From NCBI GenBank assembly GCA_030746435.1, contig JASLMV010000018.1, positions 1-54,088 on the forward strand: a stretch of 54,088 nt of DNA. Reading direction: 5' to 3'. Below, in pieces: positions 40,430 to 48,232 of this stretch. The DNA comes from Gammaproteobacteria bacterium. Its GTDB lineage: Bacteria; Pseudomonadota; Gammaproteobacteria; Steroidobacterales; GCA-2729495. How positions within the stretch are numbered: position 1 is the first letter of the stretch; every line of letters begins with the position of its first letter. The notes beneath the pieces are model-generated. The model did not search any database, was not told the DNA's origin, and saw nothing but the letters and a program-made list of their open reading frames with translations. A program made the translations under genes and the position numbers.

Positions 40430-41380
40430 CTAACCAGGGTACTGAGCTATACCGGCCAATGACCGTTCAACATTTGTCTCAGCCTGCGCGACGATCTCGC
40501 CTTTACTAAGATCAAACTTTGCGACTGTACCCGTAAAGAAATTACCCAGCAGCGCAATGTTCGGGTCTGTGGATGTGCCCATCGCGGCCCAGCCGGGCCC
40601 CGGCATCTGCCATTCCTCAGTTGAATTGCCGTTGTCGTCCAGCTTGTGCAGGAAAAAACCTGCCTTGAAGTTGGCACGGATATGCAGAAGCTGTCCATCA
40701 GGCTGGTACACCACGCACATTGCCATATTCCCGCCGGAAGGATCATAGGTAATCAGGTCAGGAAGCTGGACATTAGATTCCAGGTCGTACTGGAATACCC
40801 GGTTGCCCAGTTCCGAAAGATAAATGAAGGTCTTGCCATCCGCTTTCAACGCGGTGCTGTTAACACCAAGGAAACCGGGCATGCCGCCGTGGGTTTCGGT
40901 CGCATATTCCTCCACGACTTCACCGTTGGGCTTGCAGCGGAAGGTGTGGCCTTCACCAAATACATCGCTACCGGGCATCAGGGGCAGTGTAGTTCCGAGC
41001 GGCCGATCCGGAGGGAGTTTAATCTCGTTACCTACCAGGTGTTCGCCGACAATAACAGTACCGTCGGGCGCGAAACAGATGTTAGAGAATGATTTTTTAG
41101 GGAATCCTGCAATCGTAGATTGATTACCGTTCGTATCGAAGTTCATTACTGAAAAACTTGAGCTGTCGAAAGCCCACAAGGTGCCGTCCGGACCGAAACG
41201 CAGCCCGCCGATCAGGTGGGTCGTGCCTTCCGTCCACAGCACACCTTTTTCATTCAGGTCACTGTCGAACTGGATAATGCGGCCGTCGCCCGCATGATCG
41301 TCGTCGGGGTTGTTGAGCACGGTGCAGCCGGCAAAGATGTCGCCCGCTTCGAAAGGTTGAATCGTAGATTCCTTCGTCAT
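40430..41380 (-). CDS. Beta-propeller protein, SMP-30/NHL-like
   Basis: 316 residues from ATG 41380, which has GGAG upstream; the 20 codons beyond it are Arg-rich and unsupported. Repeated blades of the form GGLRFGPDGTLWAFD and NICFAPDGTVIVGEHL indicate a six-bladed SMP-30/gluconolactonase or NHL-type propeller. No signal peptide is seen, so it is cytoplasmic or exported by an unseen route. Metal ligands of gluconolactonases (an N-terminal Glu, then Asn and Asp) cannot be assigned with confidence. It stands alone between repeat-rich spacers. Confidence 0.78.
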   Translation of the reverse strand: MTKESTIQPFEAGDIFAGCTVLNNPDDDHAGDGRIIQFDSDLNEKGVLWTEGTTHLIGGLRFGPDGTLWAFDSSSFSVMNFDTNGNQSTIAGFPKKSFSNICFAPDGTVIVGEHLVGNEIKLPPDRPLGTTLPLMPGSDVFGEGHTFRCKPNGEVVEEYATETHGGMPGFLGVNSTALKADGKTFIYLSELGNRVFQYDLESNVQLPDLITYDPSGGNMAMCVVYQPDGQLLHIRANFKAGFFLHKLDDNGNSTEEWQMPGPGWAAMGTSTDPNIALLGNFFTGTVAKFDLSKGEIVAQAETNVERSLAGIAQYPG

Positions 41381-41460
41381 TCTCATTCTCCGGATTCTGG
41401 AAGCGGTCATTCTACCTGCGACCTGCGCCGCCACAAGCAAAGCCCTGACAAGCGGGCCTG

Positions 41461-42330
41461 CTAACCGCTGCGCGGTGTCTGGTGGCCGGCTGGCCTGAAC
41501 AGGATTGCGCTGAAATCATCGGGTTTAGAGGGCTTGGACTCGTCTTCGCCCAGCATGCGCCGTCGGGCAAGGTCCCAGAGTGTTTCGACGGCCTCGGCAA
41601 CCGGACCCTTGCGGATGATCTCGACTATCTCATCCTGGAGCACGTTATCGAACAACCCGTCGCTGGCTAGCAACAGGGTGTCGCGCGCCGCGATCGGAAA
41701 GCGTGAGCCGATCTCGATGCGCATGTCGTTGCTGCCGACCACGTTGGATATCTCGTGCAATTCCTCGTGGTCGAGCGCTTCGTCTTCGTGGATCAGGCCG
41801 GCTTCAACGCCAAACCCGACGGGCGAGTGTGGTGTGGTCTGCAGCTTGATCACCCCGCGCTGGCCCACGAGCCAGGCCGCGGAATCGCCCACATGATATG
41901 TCCGCACCTGGTTGTCGCGTATGTCGGCGACGGTCAGCGTGGTGGCGGTTCCGGTGCCCATCTCCAGCAATGTGCGGTTGGCATCTTCGATGCCGTCCAG
42001 TATCGCCGTGCGCACCCGTGCGTCCTCATCTTCGACATCGCGGAGTGCTTCACGAATTTTTTCCACCGCCGTGTTGGATGCCTTGCGGCCTGTCGGCAGT
42101 CCGCCGACTCCGTCGGCAACGGCCAGCACGATACAGTCACCGTTTACTGGCATGAGCGCCGCTGAGTCTTCGTTCTGTGTGGTCTTTTCGCTGGATACGG
42201 CAATCGCTACAGCAAGAGTGCCTAGCGCTGATTCAAAGCTGTGGATTTCGATATCGGCGTCGCCGACGTAAAGTTGCGCCGCGTCCAGCGTTCCCTGGGT
42301 TGTCGCTGCAGAGTTCGGAGTCTCAGTCAC
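41461..42330 (-). CDS. PP2C-type serine/threonine phosphatase
   Basis: 289 residues from GTG 42330, overlapping the kinase gene by 8 bp, so translation is probably coupled. The PP2C metal motifs are all visible: QNEDSAAL (Asp55), VADGVGG (Asp73-Gly74), GTGTATTL, YHVGDSAAWL, LLASDGLFDN and PDDFSAI. Two metal ions bind these acidic residues and hydrolyse phosphoserine or phosphothreonine. The partner kinase is directly upstream, the classic reversible-phosphorylation pair (PrkC/PrpC-like). No membrane segment. Confidence 0.93.
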   Translation of the reverse strand: MTETPNSAATTQGTLDAAQLYVGDADIEIHSFESALGTLAVAIAVSSEKTTQNEDSAALMPVNGDCIVLAVADGVGGLPTGRKASNTAVEKIREALRDVEDEDARVRTAILDGIEDANRTLLEMGTGTATTLTVADIRDNQVRTYHVGDSAAWLVGQRGVIKLQTTPHSPVGFGVEAGLIHEDEALDHEELHEISNVVGSNDMRIEIGSRFPIAARDTLLLASDGLFDNVLQDEIVEIIRKGPVAEAVETLWDLARRRMLGEDESKPSKPDDFSAILFRPAGHQTPRSG

Positions 42331-43120
42331 GCTTCGTGAGTTTCAACCGTATGTCCTTAAACGCCTTTTCCATGGCAACCGCATTCCTGAAGCGGTCCTG
42401 GTGACGGAATTCCAGCGATTTTCTAAGCCACGCTATCGTTCTGCGGCGCAGCTTGTGACGGATTCTCGCATATCCTGGCATGGGCCATGTGTATGGATAG
42501 TCCGGCAGGTGGCCACTGAACAACTGGTAGATCACCAGCCCCAGCGCAAACACATCGGACTGGAACATCGGCCGGCCCAGCGCCTGCTCCGGCGCCAGGT
42601 AGCCCAGCGTACCGGAACCTGAGGCCTTGATGGTCCGTAACGCGATCTTTGAAAAACCAAAATCCGATAAACGCAGCCGGTTGTCCGGAAACAGAATGAA
42701 GTTTTCCGGCTTCACATCGCAATGGATAATTTTGCGGGCATGCGCGTGTGAAACTGCAGCCACGGCCTGGGTCGCGAAGTCCAGCGCAAGCTGGTTGGAC
42801 ATGCGGCGCCTCATTCGATCCCCAAGCGTTTCTATGCCCAAGTGCATCGCGATCACGAAATAGTCATCGATGAAGCAGGCGTTCTGCACCGGCAGGATAT
42901 TCGGGTGCTCCATCTTCGACGACAGCCGCGCCTCGTGCCGGAACTCATCGAGGAAGTCGTCTTCGACCAGGTCCGGGTTGGCAATCTTCAGCGCGACCCG
43001 TACGCCGTGAATCATGTCGTAGGCTTTGTAGACATCCGCCCGGGGTCCGGAGGACAGGCGCTTCTCGATACGGTATTTGCCCAGCATCTGCCGGACCCTG
43101 AATTTCTTTGTGCGTGCCAA
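42323..43120 (-). CDS. Hanks-type serine/threonine protein kinase, soluble
   Basis: 265 residues from TTG 43120 with AGGAAA about 8 nt upstream. Catalytic Lys45 (VALKIA), alpha-C Glu63, HCDVKPEN (Asp135, Asn140), DFGFSK (Asp153) and GTLGYLAPEQ in the activation segment are present. Two oddities: the glycine-rich loop reads LSSGPRADVY instead of GxGxxG, and HRD is HCD, which makes it a non-RD kinase. It lacks the usual C-terminal membrane anchor and PASTA or other sensor domain, so it probably relies on a partner for input. Operon with the PP2C phosphatase. Confidence 0.92.
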   Translation of the reverse strand: MARTKKFRVRQMLGKYRIEKRLSSGPRADVYKAYDMIHGVRVALKIANPDLVEDDFLDEFRHEARLSSKMEHPNILPVQNACFIDDYFVIAMHLGIETLGDRMRRRMSNQLALDFATQAVAAVSHAHARKIIHCDVKPENFILFPDNRLRLSDFGFSKIALRTIKASGSGTLGYLAPEQALGRPMFQSDVFALGLVIYQLFSGHLPDYPYTWPMPGYARIRHKLRRRTIAWLRKSLEFRHQDRFRNAVAMEKAFKDIRLKLTKRD

Positions 43121-43224
43121 CCGGGTTTCCTGTGTCGGAAATCTTCTTGAAAGAGGCGCGATTCTACGCCAGCTTCGCGCTCAGTGGCAGGGCTAAAGCC
43201 AACAAAGTGAGCTAATTCTCGTTG

Positions 43225-43246
43225 TCGCGGCTAAAGCCGCTCCGGC
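43225..43246 (-). repeat. Solo terminal arm of the palindromic element
   Basis: The minus-strand reading gives GGAGCGGCTTTAGCCGCGA, matching the end of copy 2 (GAGTCGGCTTTAGCCGCGA). It is an isolated arm without the central hairpin. Confidence 0.65.
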
Positions 43247-43279
43247 AAGAAAATGGCCGGCCGATTTTTCAGGTTCCCC

Positions 43280-43437
43280 GTAGGAGTCGGCTTTAGCCGC
43301 GAACCCACGGTGGCTAAATACAGAAGTCGGTAAAGCCGTGCTTTACCGACATAAGTTCCGCCGTGTGGCATTCGAGGGCTGGCTACGCCAGGCCTCGAAT
43401 CCCGGTGTCACTTAAAGCCGCTCCTACGGCGGATATC
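43280..43437 (-). repeat. MITE-like palindromic element, copy 2, inverted
   Basis: The reverse complement aligns along its length with 40041-40187. Shared parts are GTAGGAGCG.CTTTAAGTGAC, GGCGGAACTTATGTCGGTAAAGC and GCTTTACCGACTTCT. The central hairpin keeps an 11 bp perfect stem (43326-43350) around a different 3 nt loop. At 158 bp it is slightly longer than copy 1. Confidence 0.85.
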
Positions 43438-43529
43438 GGTTTGTGATCCGTGCCAGCCTGAAGGTGTCTCGCCACCTAAAGCTGCTATTATTCCGCCCCC
43501 GTGAAAAAGGCGCGGCGGATACCAGACCC

Positions 43530-44603
43530 ATGGAAAGCCAGATACATAACATCAATGTGGTCGCCAAGACCGATATGCCGACACCGGAGGAGGTCAAGCA
43601 GGTGCTGCCGCTTGATGCCGCCACCGAGAAGTCGGTGGTTGCCAGCCGCCAGGTGTTGCAGGACATCCTGGATGAGCGGGATGCGCGGCTGTTCGCGGTG
43701 GTCGGCCCGTGCTCGATCCACGATATAGGTGCAGCCCATGACTATGCCGGCCGGCTGAAAGCCCTGGCCGACGAGGTGGCTGATACGATCGTTATCCTTA
43801 TGCGCGTGTACTTCGAGAAGCCACGCACGACAGTGGGCTGGAAGGGGCTGATCAATGACCCCGATATGGATGATTCCTTCCACATAGAAAAGGGCATCCG
43901 CCAGGCTCGCGAACTGCTGCTGTATTTATCGAAGCTTGGCCTGCCGACGGCAACCGAGGCGCTCGACCCGATCATGCCGCAGTACCTGGGTGACCTGGTG
44001 ACATGGGCAGCAATTGGGGCACGCACTACCGAATCGCAGACCCACCGCGAAATGGCGAGTGGCCTGTCGACACCCGTCGGCTTCAAGAACGGTACTGACG
44101 GCTCGCTGGACGTCGCGATCAATGCTTTAAAGTCTGCTGTCCGGCCCCATCATTTCATGGGTATTAACCAGCAGGGTCGTACTGCCGTTTTTCAAACCCG
44201 CGGTAATCCCTATGGTCATGTAGTGTTAAGGGGCGGCGGCGGCCGTCCGAACTATGACTCGGTATCTATAGCATTGTGCGAACAGGAGCTTGACGAGGCA
44301 GGTCTGCCGCGGCGGATCGTAGTGGATTGTAGCCATGCGAATTCCAATAAGGATCACAATCTGCAGCCACTGGTTGTGCGCGATTGCGTCGAGCAGGTTG
44401 TGAATGGCAACCGGTCAATCCTGGGGCTGATGCTGGAGAGCAATATCAATGCCGGCAACCAGAAGCTGGGTGACGATCCGTTGAAACTAGAGTATGGCGT
44501 ATCGGTGACTGATGCCTGTATCGACTGGGAAACGACCGAAACCACCCTTCGCCAGGCGCGCGAACACCTGTTGCCCGTCATCCGGGGCCGCAAAATCGCT
44601 TAA
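43530..44603 (+). CDS. 3-deoxy-7-phosphoheptulonate synthase (DAHP synthase, class I, AroF/G/H type)
   Basis: 357 residues from ATG 43530; the frame continues to 43443, but that stretch lies downstream of a repeat and adds an unrelated extension. It follows E. coli AroG closely: VVGPCSIHD (metal ligand Cys61), RVYFEKPRTTVGWKG, GARTTESQ, PVGFKNGTDG, DCSHANSNKDH and SITDACI-like VSVTDACIDWE. It condenses phosphoenolpyruvate and erythrose 4-phosphate, the first step of the shikimate pathway, in the cytoplasm. Which amino acid inhibits it cannot be read reliably, so I leave out an isozyme name. Confidence 0.96.
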   Translation: MESQIHNINVVAKTDMPTPEEVKQVLPLDAATEKSVVASRQVLQDILDERDARLFAVVGPCSIHDIGAAHDYAGRLKALADEVADTIVILMRVYFEKPRTTVGWKGLINDPDMDDSFHIEKGIRQARELLLYLSKLGLPTATEALDPIMPQYLGDLVTWAAIGARTTESQTHREMASGLSTPVGFKNGTDGSLDVAINALKSAVRPHHFMGINQQGRTAVFQTRGNPYGHVVLRGGGGRPNYDSVSIALCEQELDEAGLPRRIVVDCSHANSNKDHNLQPLVVRDCVEQVVNGNRSILGLMLESNINAGNQKLGDDPLKLEYGVSVTDACIDWETTETTLRQAREHLLPVIRGRKIA

Positions 44604-44644
44604 GAACTTTAGTCGCTATTCATCCTTCCTAGGATGGGCGTGCT

Positions 44645-44692
44645 GGGCAGGATGCCCGAATGTCGCGGAGGCCAGGGATGGCCGGGAGCGAC
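44645..44692 (+). repeat. REP-like double hairpin
   Basis: GGGCA-gga-TGCCC (44645-44657) is followed by a hairpin with GTCGC/GCGAC outer and GGCC/GGCC inner pairs (44662-44692). It lies between the convergent DAHP synthase and PurU genes, as intergenic palindromes often do. Confidence 0.65.
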
Positions 44693-44733
44693 GCACTGCG
44701 TTCCGAGCCGTGGCGATGAGCCGATGCCCGGGC

Positions 44734-45597
44734 TTACCGGAATACTACCGTTCGCTGGCCGTTCACAAACACCCGGTGCTCTATATGGTACTTAACCGCC
44801 CTCGCCAGCGTGATGGCTTCCGCATCGCGCCCGACGGCAACCAGGTCGTCGACATCAAAGGTGTGATCTACCCGTTCGACCACCTGCTCGATAATCGGTC
44901 CTTCATCCAGGTCCGGTGTCACGTAATGCGCCGTTGCACCGATCAGCTTTACACCGCGATCATGTGCCTTCTGATAGGGGCGGGCGCCCTTGAAGCCGGG
45001 CAGGAAGGAATGATGAATATTAATAATATGACCGGCGAGTTCCTGGCATAAATCGTCCGACAAAACCTGCATGTATCGCGCGAGTACCACCAGGTCTGCA
45101 TTGGTGTCCTTTACGATCTGTAACAACTGTTGCTCACCGCTGGCCTTATTGTCCTTATCGACCGGCACGCAATAGTACGGAACATCATGCCACTCAGCGA
45201 GGCTACGCAAGTCTTCATGGTTTGAAACGATCGCCGGTATTTCCATGCAAAGTGCACCAGTGCGATAGCGATAGAGCAGATCGTTCAGGCAATGCTCATG
45301 TTTTGACACCATGATCATGACACGTGGCAGCTGCGACATGTCATGCACATCCCACTGCATATCGAACTGTTCGCTTATGGTGTTAAAGCCCTCACGGAAT
45401 TCTTTTTCTGACCACTTACCGTTATTCGTCGTAAAGCGGGCACGTGAAAAAAAATTTCCGGTATCGCGATCACCATAATGCGCAGATTCCTCCACAAAGA
45501 AATTCTGGTCACGCAGGTAGCCTGCCACGGCCGCAACGATACCTACCGTGTCGGGGCAGGTAACGGTCAATATGTACGATGTTTTCGACTGGGTCAT
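44734..45597 (-). CDS. purU: Formyltetrahydrofolate deformylase
   Basis: 287 residues from ATG 45597 (a TTG at 45606 adds three). The N-terminal ACT domain (about 5-85) begins ILTVTCPDTVGIVAAVA. A formyltransferase-fold hydrolase domain follows, with VLARYMQVLS, INIHHSFLPGFKGARPY (the NIHxSxLP active site) and YVTPDLDEGPIIEQ. It hydrolyses 10-formyltetrahydrofolate to formate and tetrahydrofolate, supplying formate for purine synthesis and balancing one-carbon pools. In E. coli glycine and methionine control it through the ACT domain. Stands alone, convergent with DAHP synthase. Confidence 0.95.
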   Translation of the reverse strand: MTQSKTSYILTVTCPDTVGIVAAVAGYLRDQNFFVEESAHYGDRDTGNFFSRARFTTNNGKWSEKEFREGFNTISEQFDMQWDVHDMSQLPRVMIMVSKHEHCLNDLLYRYRTGALCMEIPAIVSNHEDLRSLAEWHDVPYYCVPVDKDNKASGEQQLLQIVKDTNADLVVLARYMQVLSDDLCQELAGHIINIHHSFLPGFKGARPYQKAHDRGVKLIGATAHYVTPDLDEGPIIEQVVERVDHTFDVDDLVAVGRDAEAITLARAVKYHIEHRVFVNGQRTVVFR

Positions 45598-45689
45598 AGT
45601 CGTCAATCACTCATCCGCGTGAACCGGCATCCTTTTGCTGGGGCGCAGTCTGCCGATAAACATGAGTGATTGCAAAAAGCTCCCCAAAG

Positions 45690-46091
45690 CTAGGGAACCA
45701 GCCGTTTCCGGTCAGCGTACCAGCAGCCGATAACGACACCGCCGAATACCGTATACACAAGGCCAAATACCCAGGGCTCCGCGTCGAAAAACAGAATCTC
45801 GTGCAACCAGTGCCGGATAAATGACTCACCGTAGGCTTCCTGGCCTGCCTTTAGTCGTAACTCCTGCTCCCAGACCGTGAGTGGACACAGGTGGCCGAGC
45901 CAGGTCTGTACAACGACGAAACCGATAAATGCGAGATGCGTGTAACGGAATGTACGATTATAAACCCAGTGCCAGTTCAGGATACGGCCGAGAAGGATCG
46001 CGATAAAACCAACTACGATAAACAGGATTACCAGGAAATGGGTGACCAGTATCCCGTCAGCGAGTGCGGCGAAAAGCACCGGGTTGTCCAT
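45690..46091 (-). CDS. DUF2784 family membrane protein
   Basis: 133 residues with four hydrophobic segments. The conserved pieces are ADGILVTHFLVILFI, RYTHLAFIGFVVVQTWLGHLCPLTVWE and FIRHWLHEILFF. The His and Cys in GHLCPLT are typical of DUF2784, a small inner-membrane family of unknown role. It starts 9 nt after the stop of an amidohydrolase gene on the same strand, so it is the last gene of a three-gene unit. Confidence 0.88.
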   Translation of the reverse strand: MDNPVLFAALADGILVTHFLVILFIVVGFIAILLGRILNWHWVYNRTFRYTHLAFIGFVVVQTWLGHLCPLTVWEQELRLKAGQEAYGESFIRHWLHEILFFDAEPWVFGLVYTVFGGVVIGCWYADRKRLVP

Positions 46092-46100
46092 CGTATCAGC

Positions 46101-47012
46101 TCAGTCGCAAAGCTCCCGGCGGCGCAGGAACCGTTCGGCATTCCCGCAGAAAATGCCGGCGAGTTCACGCTCGGTCAGAAACTCTGCCGAGTTATAGGCT
46201 TCGAGTGAGTCGCCATAATCGTGTCCGTCGCTGCCGAACATGATCCGGCCCAGCAAGCCTGCTTCCTTGTAAGTCTGCAACAGGCGGTGGAACTTCTCGC
46301 GCGGCAGCACCCATTCCCAAGGGCTGATGTCTACGTGGACTTTCGGATACTGGGTCAGCAGGTCCAGCACTTCCGGGTACACCAGTGGGTTGGCATGCAT
46401 GATGTACACCTTCAGCTTCGGGTAACGGGCCAGCACGTCTTCGACAAGCAGTGGGTTCCCGTTACTGATGCGGAAATCCGGGCAGCACTGGTGCGCCGTA
46501 AGCGGCGGGGCTGAGTGGGTGTGAAAAGCCACGGGGATGCCGAGCCGCTGTGCCATCTCGTAGTAGGGATCCATCCGCGGATCGCCGTAGGGCACTCCGG
46601 CATACTGGTTGTAGAGTTCGCCCATCACGCCGTACTCACCGCTCGTGTATTTTGCTTCGAGCCATGCAGGGTTTGGGAAATCGCCACCTGCTTCAAAACA
46701 GCGGTACTGGAACCAGGTTGGGTTCTCGCCATTGATGCAGGGGAATACAGGCCCTGGCAACAGGCGCTCCGGTTCGGCAGCAGACCAGGCGGTTAGAAAG
46801 GCTTCCGGCCCACTCGTAGCCGCCAGCACCACGTTGTATTCCTTGAGCTTTATCAGCGCTTTCTCGCGGGCAGCGATATTTTTGGGCTTGTCGGGATTGC
46901 CGTGCTCGCCAAGCGGCCATGCATGCAGGTGCATGTCGATGATCGGGCCGTCATAGGCCCATGCAGGTGCACCAAAGGAAAGCAGCAGTATTAGGCCTGC
47001 CAAGCGCATCAT
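46101..47012 (-). CDS. Exported amidohydrolase-family protein
   Basis: 303 residues with a Sec signal (RLAGLILLLSFGAPAWA, cleavage after AWA). The metal-dependent TIM barrel shows IIDMHLHAWP (His-x-His), VAFHTHSAPP, VYIMHANPL and IMFGSDGHDYG (late Asp), all expected of Amidohydro_2 enzymes. Periplasmic. Its ATG overlaps the stop of the small membrane protein upstream (ATGA at 47009-47012), so translation is coupled. It is smaller than the Tat amidohydrolase at 35014-36519 and not close to it. Substrate unknown, possibly a lactone or carboxylic acid. Confidence 0.88.
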   Translation of the reverse strand: MMRLAGLILLLSFGAPAWAYDGPIIDMHLHAWPLGEHGNPDKPKNIAAREKALIKLKEYNVVLAATSGPEAFLTAWSAAEPERLLPGPVFPCINGENPTWFQYRCFEAGGDFPNPAWLEAKYTSGEYGVMGELYNQYAGVPYGDPRMDPYYEMAQRLGIPVAFHTHSAPPLTAHQCCPDFRISNGNPLLVEDVLARYPKLKVYIMHANPLVYPEVLDLLTQYPKVHVDISPWEWVLPREKFHRLLQTYKEAGLLGRIMFGSDGHDYGDSLEAYNSAEFLTERELAGIFCGNAERFLRRRELCD

Positions 47013-47236
47013 GAAGCCTGTTCACCCGATTCTGTTGCGACCTTCTTCTTTGCATACAGCCACAGCAGCCGCGAGGCTGTAAACAGGATGAATACACCGA
47101 AGATGCTGTCGACCAATACGACACCGCCCGCACCCGGTTCACCCATAAAGCCCAGGAGGGTCGCAACAGCGGTTAACACAATCATGATCGAGGCGATCAA
47201 TAAAATAATGGAAACAATTTTTGCAGCAAGAATCAT
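47009..47236 (-). CDS. Small membrane protein
   Basis: 75 residues with two hydrophobic segments (5-30 and 39-60) and a charged C-terminal tail KKKVATESGE. It is real because its stop overlaps the amidohydrolase start in ATGA fashion. First gene of the unit with the amidohydrolase and DUF2784 protein. No family recognised. Confidence 0.72.
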   Translation of the reverse strand: MILAAKIVSIILLIASIMIVLTAVATLLGFMGEPGAGGVVLVDSIFGVFILFTASRLLWLYAKKKVATESGEQAS

Positions 47237-47287
47237 AGCTCAGGTCTATCCCTCTGGTTCATCCTATTGTGGGTTCCTGCACCCGGG

Positions 47288-48136
47288 TTAAACCGGGTGC
47301 TCGCCACATACTGTAACCCGGTGCATGACCCGCAGGCTGTAATAGTCGTTTACCGCAAAGTGCTGGGTACAACGGTTGTCCCAGAAGGCCACCGAATGGG
47401 TTTCCCAGTTGAACCGGCAGACGAACTCCGGTTGCGCCAGGTGCACGTACAAAAATTCCAGTAGTGTGTCGCTTTCTGTACGGCTCAAGTCCTTGATATA
47501 TGAGGTAAAGTTTCTGTTCACGTACAGGTATTTTCTACCCGTCTCCGGGTGCGTGCAGACGATCGGGTGCTCAACCGGCGGCGTCTTTTTGTGCAGGTTT
47601 TCCAGTTGTTTCGGCGCCGACGGCTGCTCCATAAAATCGGCCGGCATGCTGGCGGTAATGTCATGCACGGCCGTAAGGTCCTCTACAAAAGCCTGCATTT
47701 TCGGCGACAGCATTTCATATGACTTGTACAGATTCAGGAACATCGTATCGCCACCCGCCGGAGGAACATGTTCGCCGAACAGAATTGCGGCCATCGGTGG
47801 CTCCTGTATATAGGTCAGGTCGGTATGCCACTGGTTCGACTGGTAGGACATTTCTGCCGGGCCGGTTTCCTTGCTGCGCAGTGCGATAATTTCGGGATGG
47901 CCTTCCAGGTTCGGGATATACGGGTGTATGTGCAGTTCGCCGAAGCGGCGGCCGAAATCCTTCTGCTGGTCAGGCGTGATGTCCTGGTCGCGGAAAAAGA
48001 TCACCAGGTATTCGAGCAGTGCCTGGTGTACTTCCTCGAACACGCTGTCACTCAGCGGTTCGCGCAGGTCGACACCATGAATTTCTGCACCGAGGTTACC
48101 GGATACCGGCCGGACTTCTATTTCGTTGTATTCCAT
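47288..48136 (-). CDS. TauD/TfdA-family Fe(II)/2-oxoglutarate dioxygenase
   Basis: 282 residues, usual for the family. The iron-binding triad is visible: His104-x-Asp106 in QWHTDLTY and distal His259 in TQHFAVNDY. The 2-oxoglutarate-binding arginine is probably Arg273 in RVMHRVT. The N-terminal NLGAEIHGVDLREPLSD and HPYIPNLEGHPEI are classic TauD features. It hydroxylates a small organic acid, sulfonate or similar, with succinate and CO2 as by-products. Monocistronic by spacing; no sulfonate transporter is adjacent, so taurine use is not supported. Confidence 0.92.
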   Translation of the reverse strand: MEYNEIEVRPVSGNLGAEIHGVDLREPLSDSVFEEVHQALLEYLVIFFRDQDITPDQQKDFGRRFGELHIHPYIPNLEGHPEIIALRSKETGPAEMSYQSNQWHTDLTYIQEPPMAAILFGEHVPPAGGDTMFLNLYKSYEMLSPKMQAFVEDLTAVHDITASMPADFMEQPSAPKQLENLHKKTPPVEHPIVCTHPETGRKYLYVNRNFTSYIKDLSRTESDTLLEFLYVHLAQPEFVCRFNWETHSVAFWDNRCTQHFAVNDYYSLRVMHRVTVCGEHPV

Positions 48137-48232
48137 GGGGTTGCTTATGATTATTTTTATAGACTATAGCCTAGTCTTAGACGGGTGCCTTAATCTACCC
48201 GGGGTCCTCCCATGTCCATGTGCCGGTAGCGG

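Larger units (their letters stand above)
43121..43529. other. 409 bp intergenic region with REP/MITE-like repeats
   Basis: No gene. It contains the second palindromic element (43280-43437), a solo arm at 43225-43246, and another GGGCTAAAGCC fragment near 43188. The promoter of the DAHP synthase must lie in or after the element, because the element ends 92 bp before the start codon. Confidence 0.8.

Noticed and set aside
43280-43437. tRNA-like segment, because CTCGAATCCC resembles a T-loop
   Set aside because: No acceptor or anticodon arms; the sequence belongs to the palindromic element.
43443-43529. N-terminal extension of DAHP synthase
   Set aside because: The E. coli homologue starts near MESQ; the extra codons follow the palindromic element and have no family match.
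47279-47300. Hairpin at the end of the dioxygenase gene as a terminator
   Set aside because: GCACCCGG/CCGGGTGC is a clean stem, but there is no T run on either strand and it overlaps the coding end.
47288-48136. Taurine dioxygenase by name
   Set aside because: The triad fits the family, but there is no sulfonate transporter and no residue evidence for taurine.
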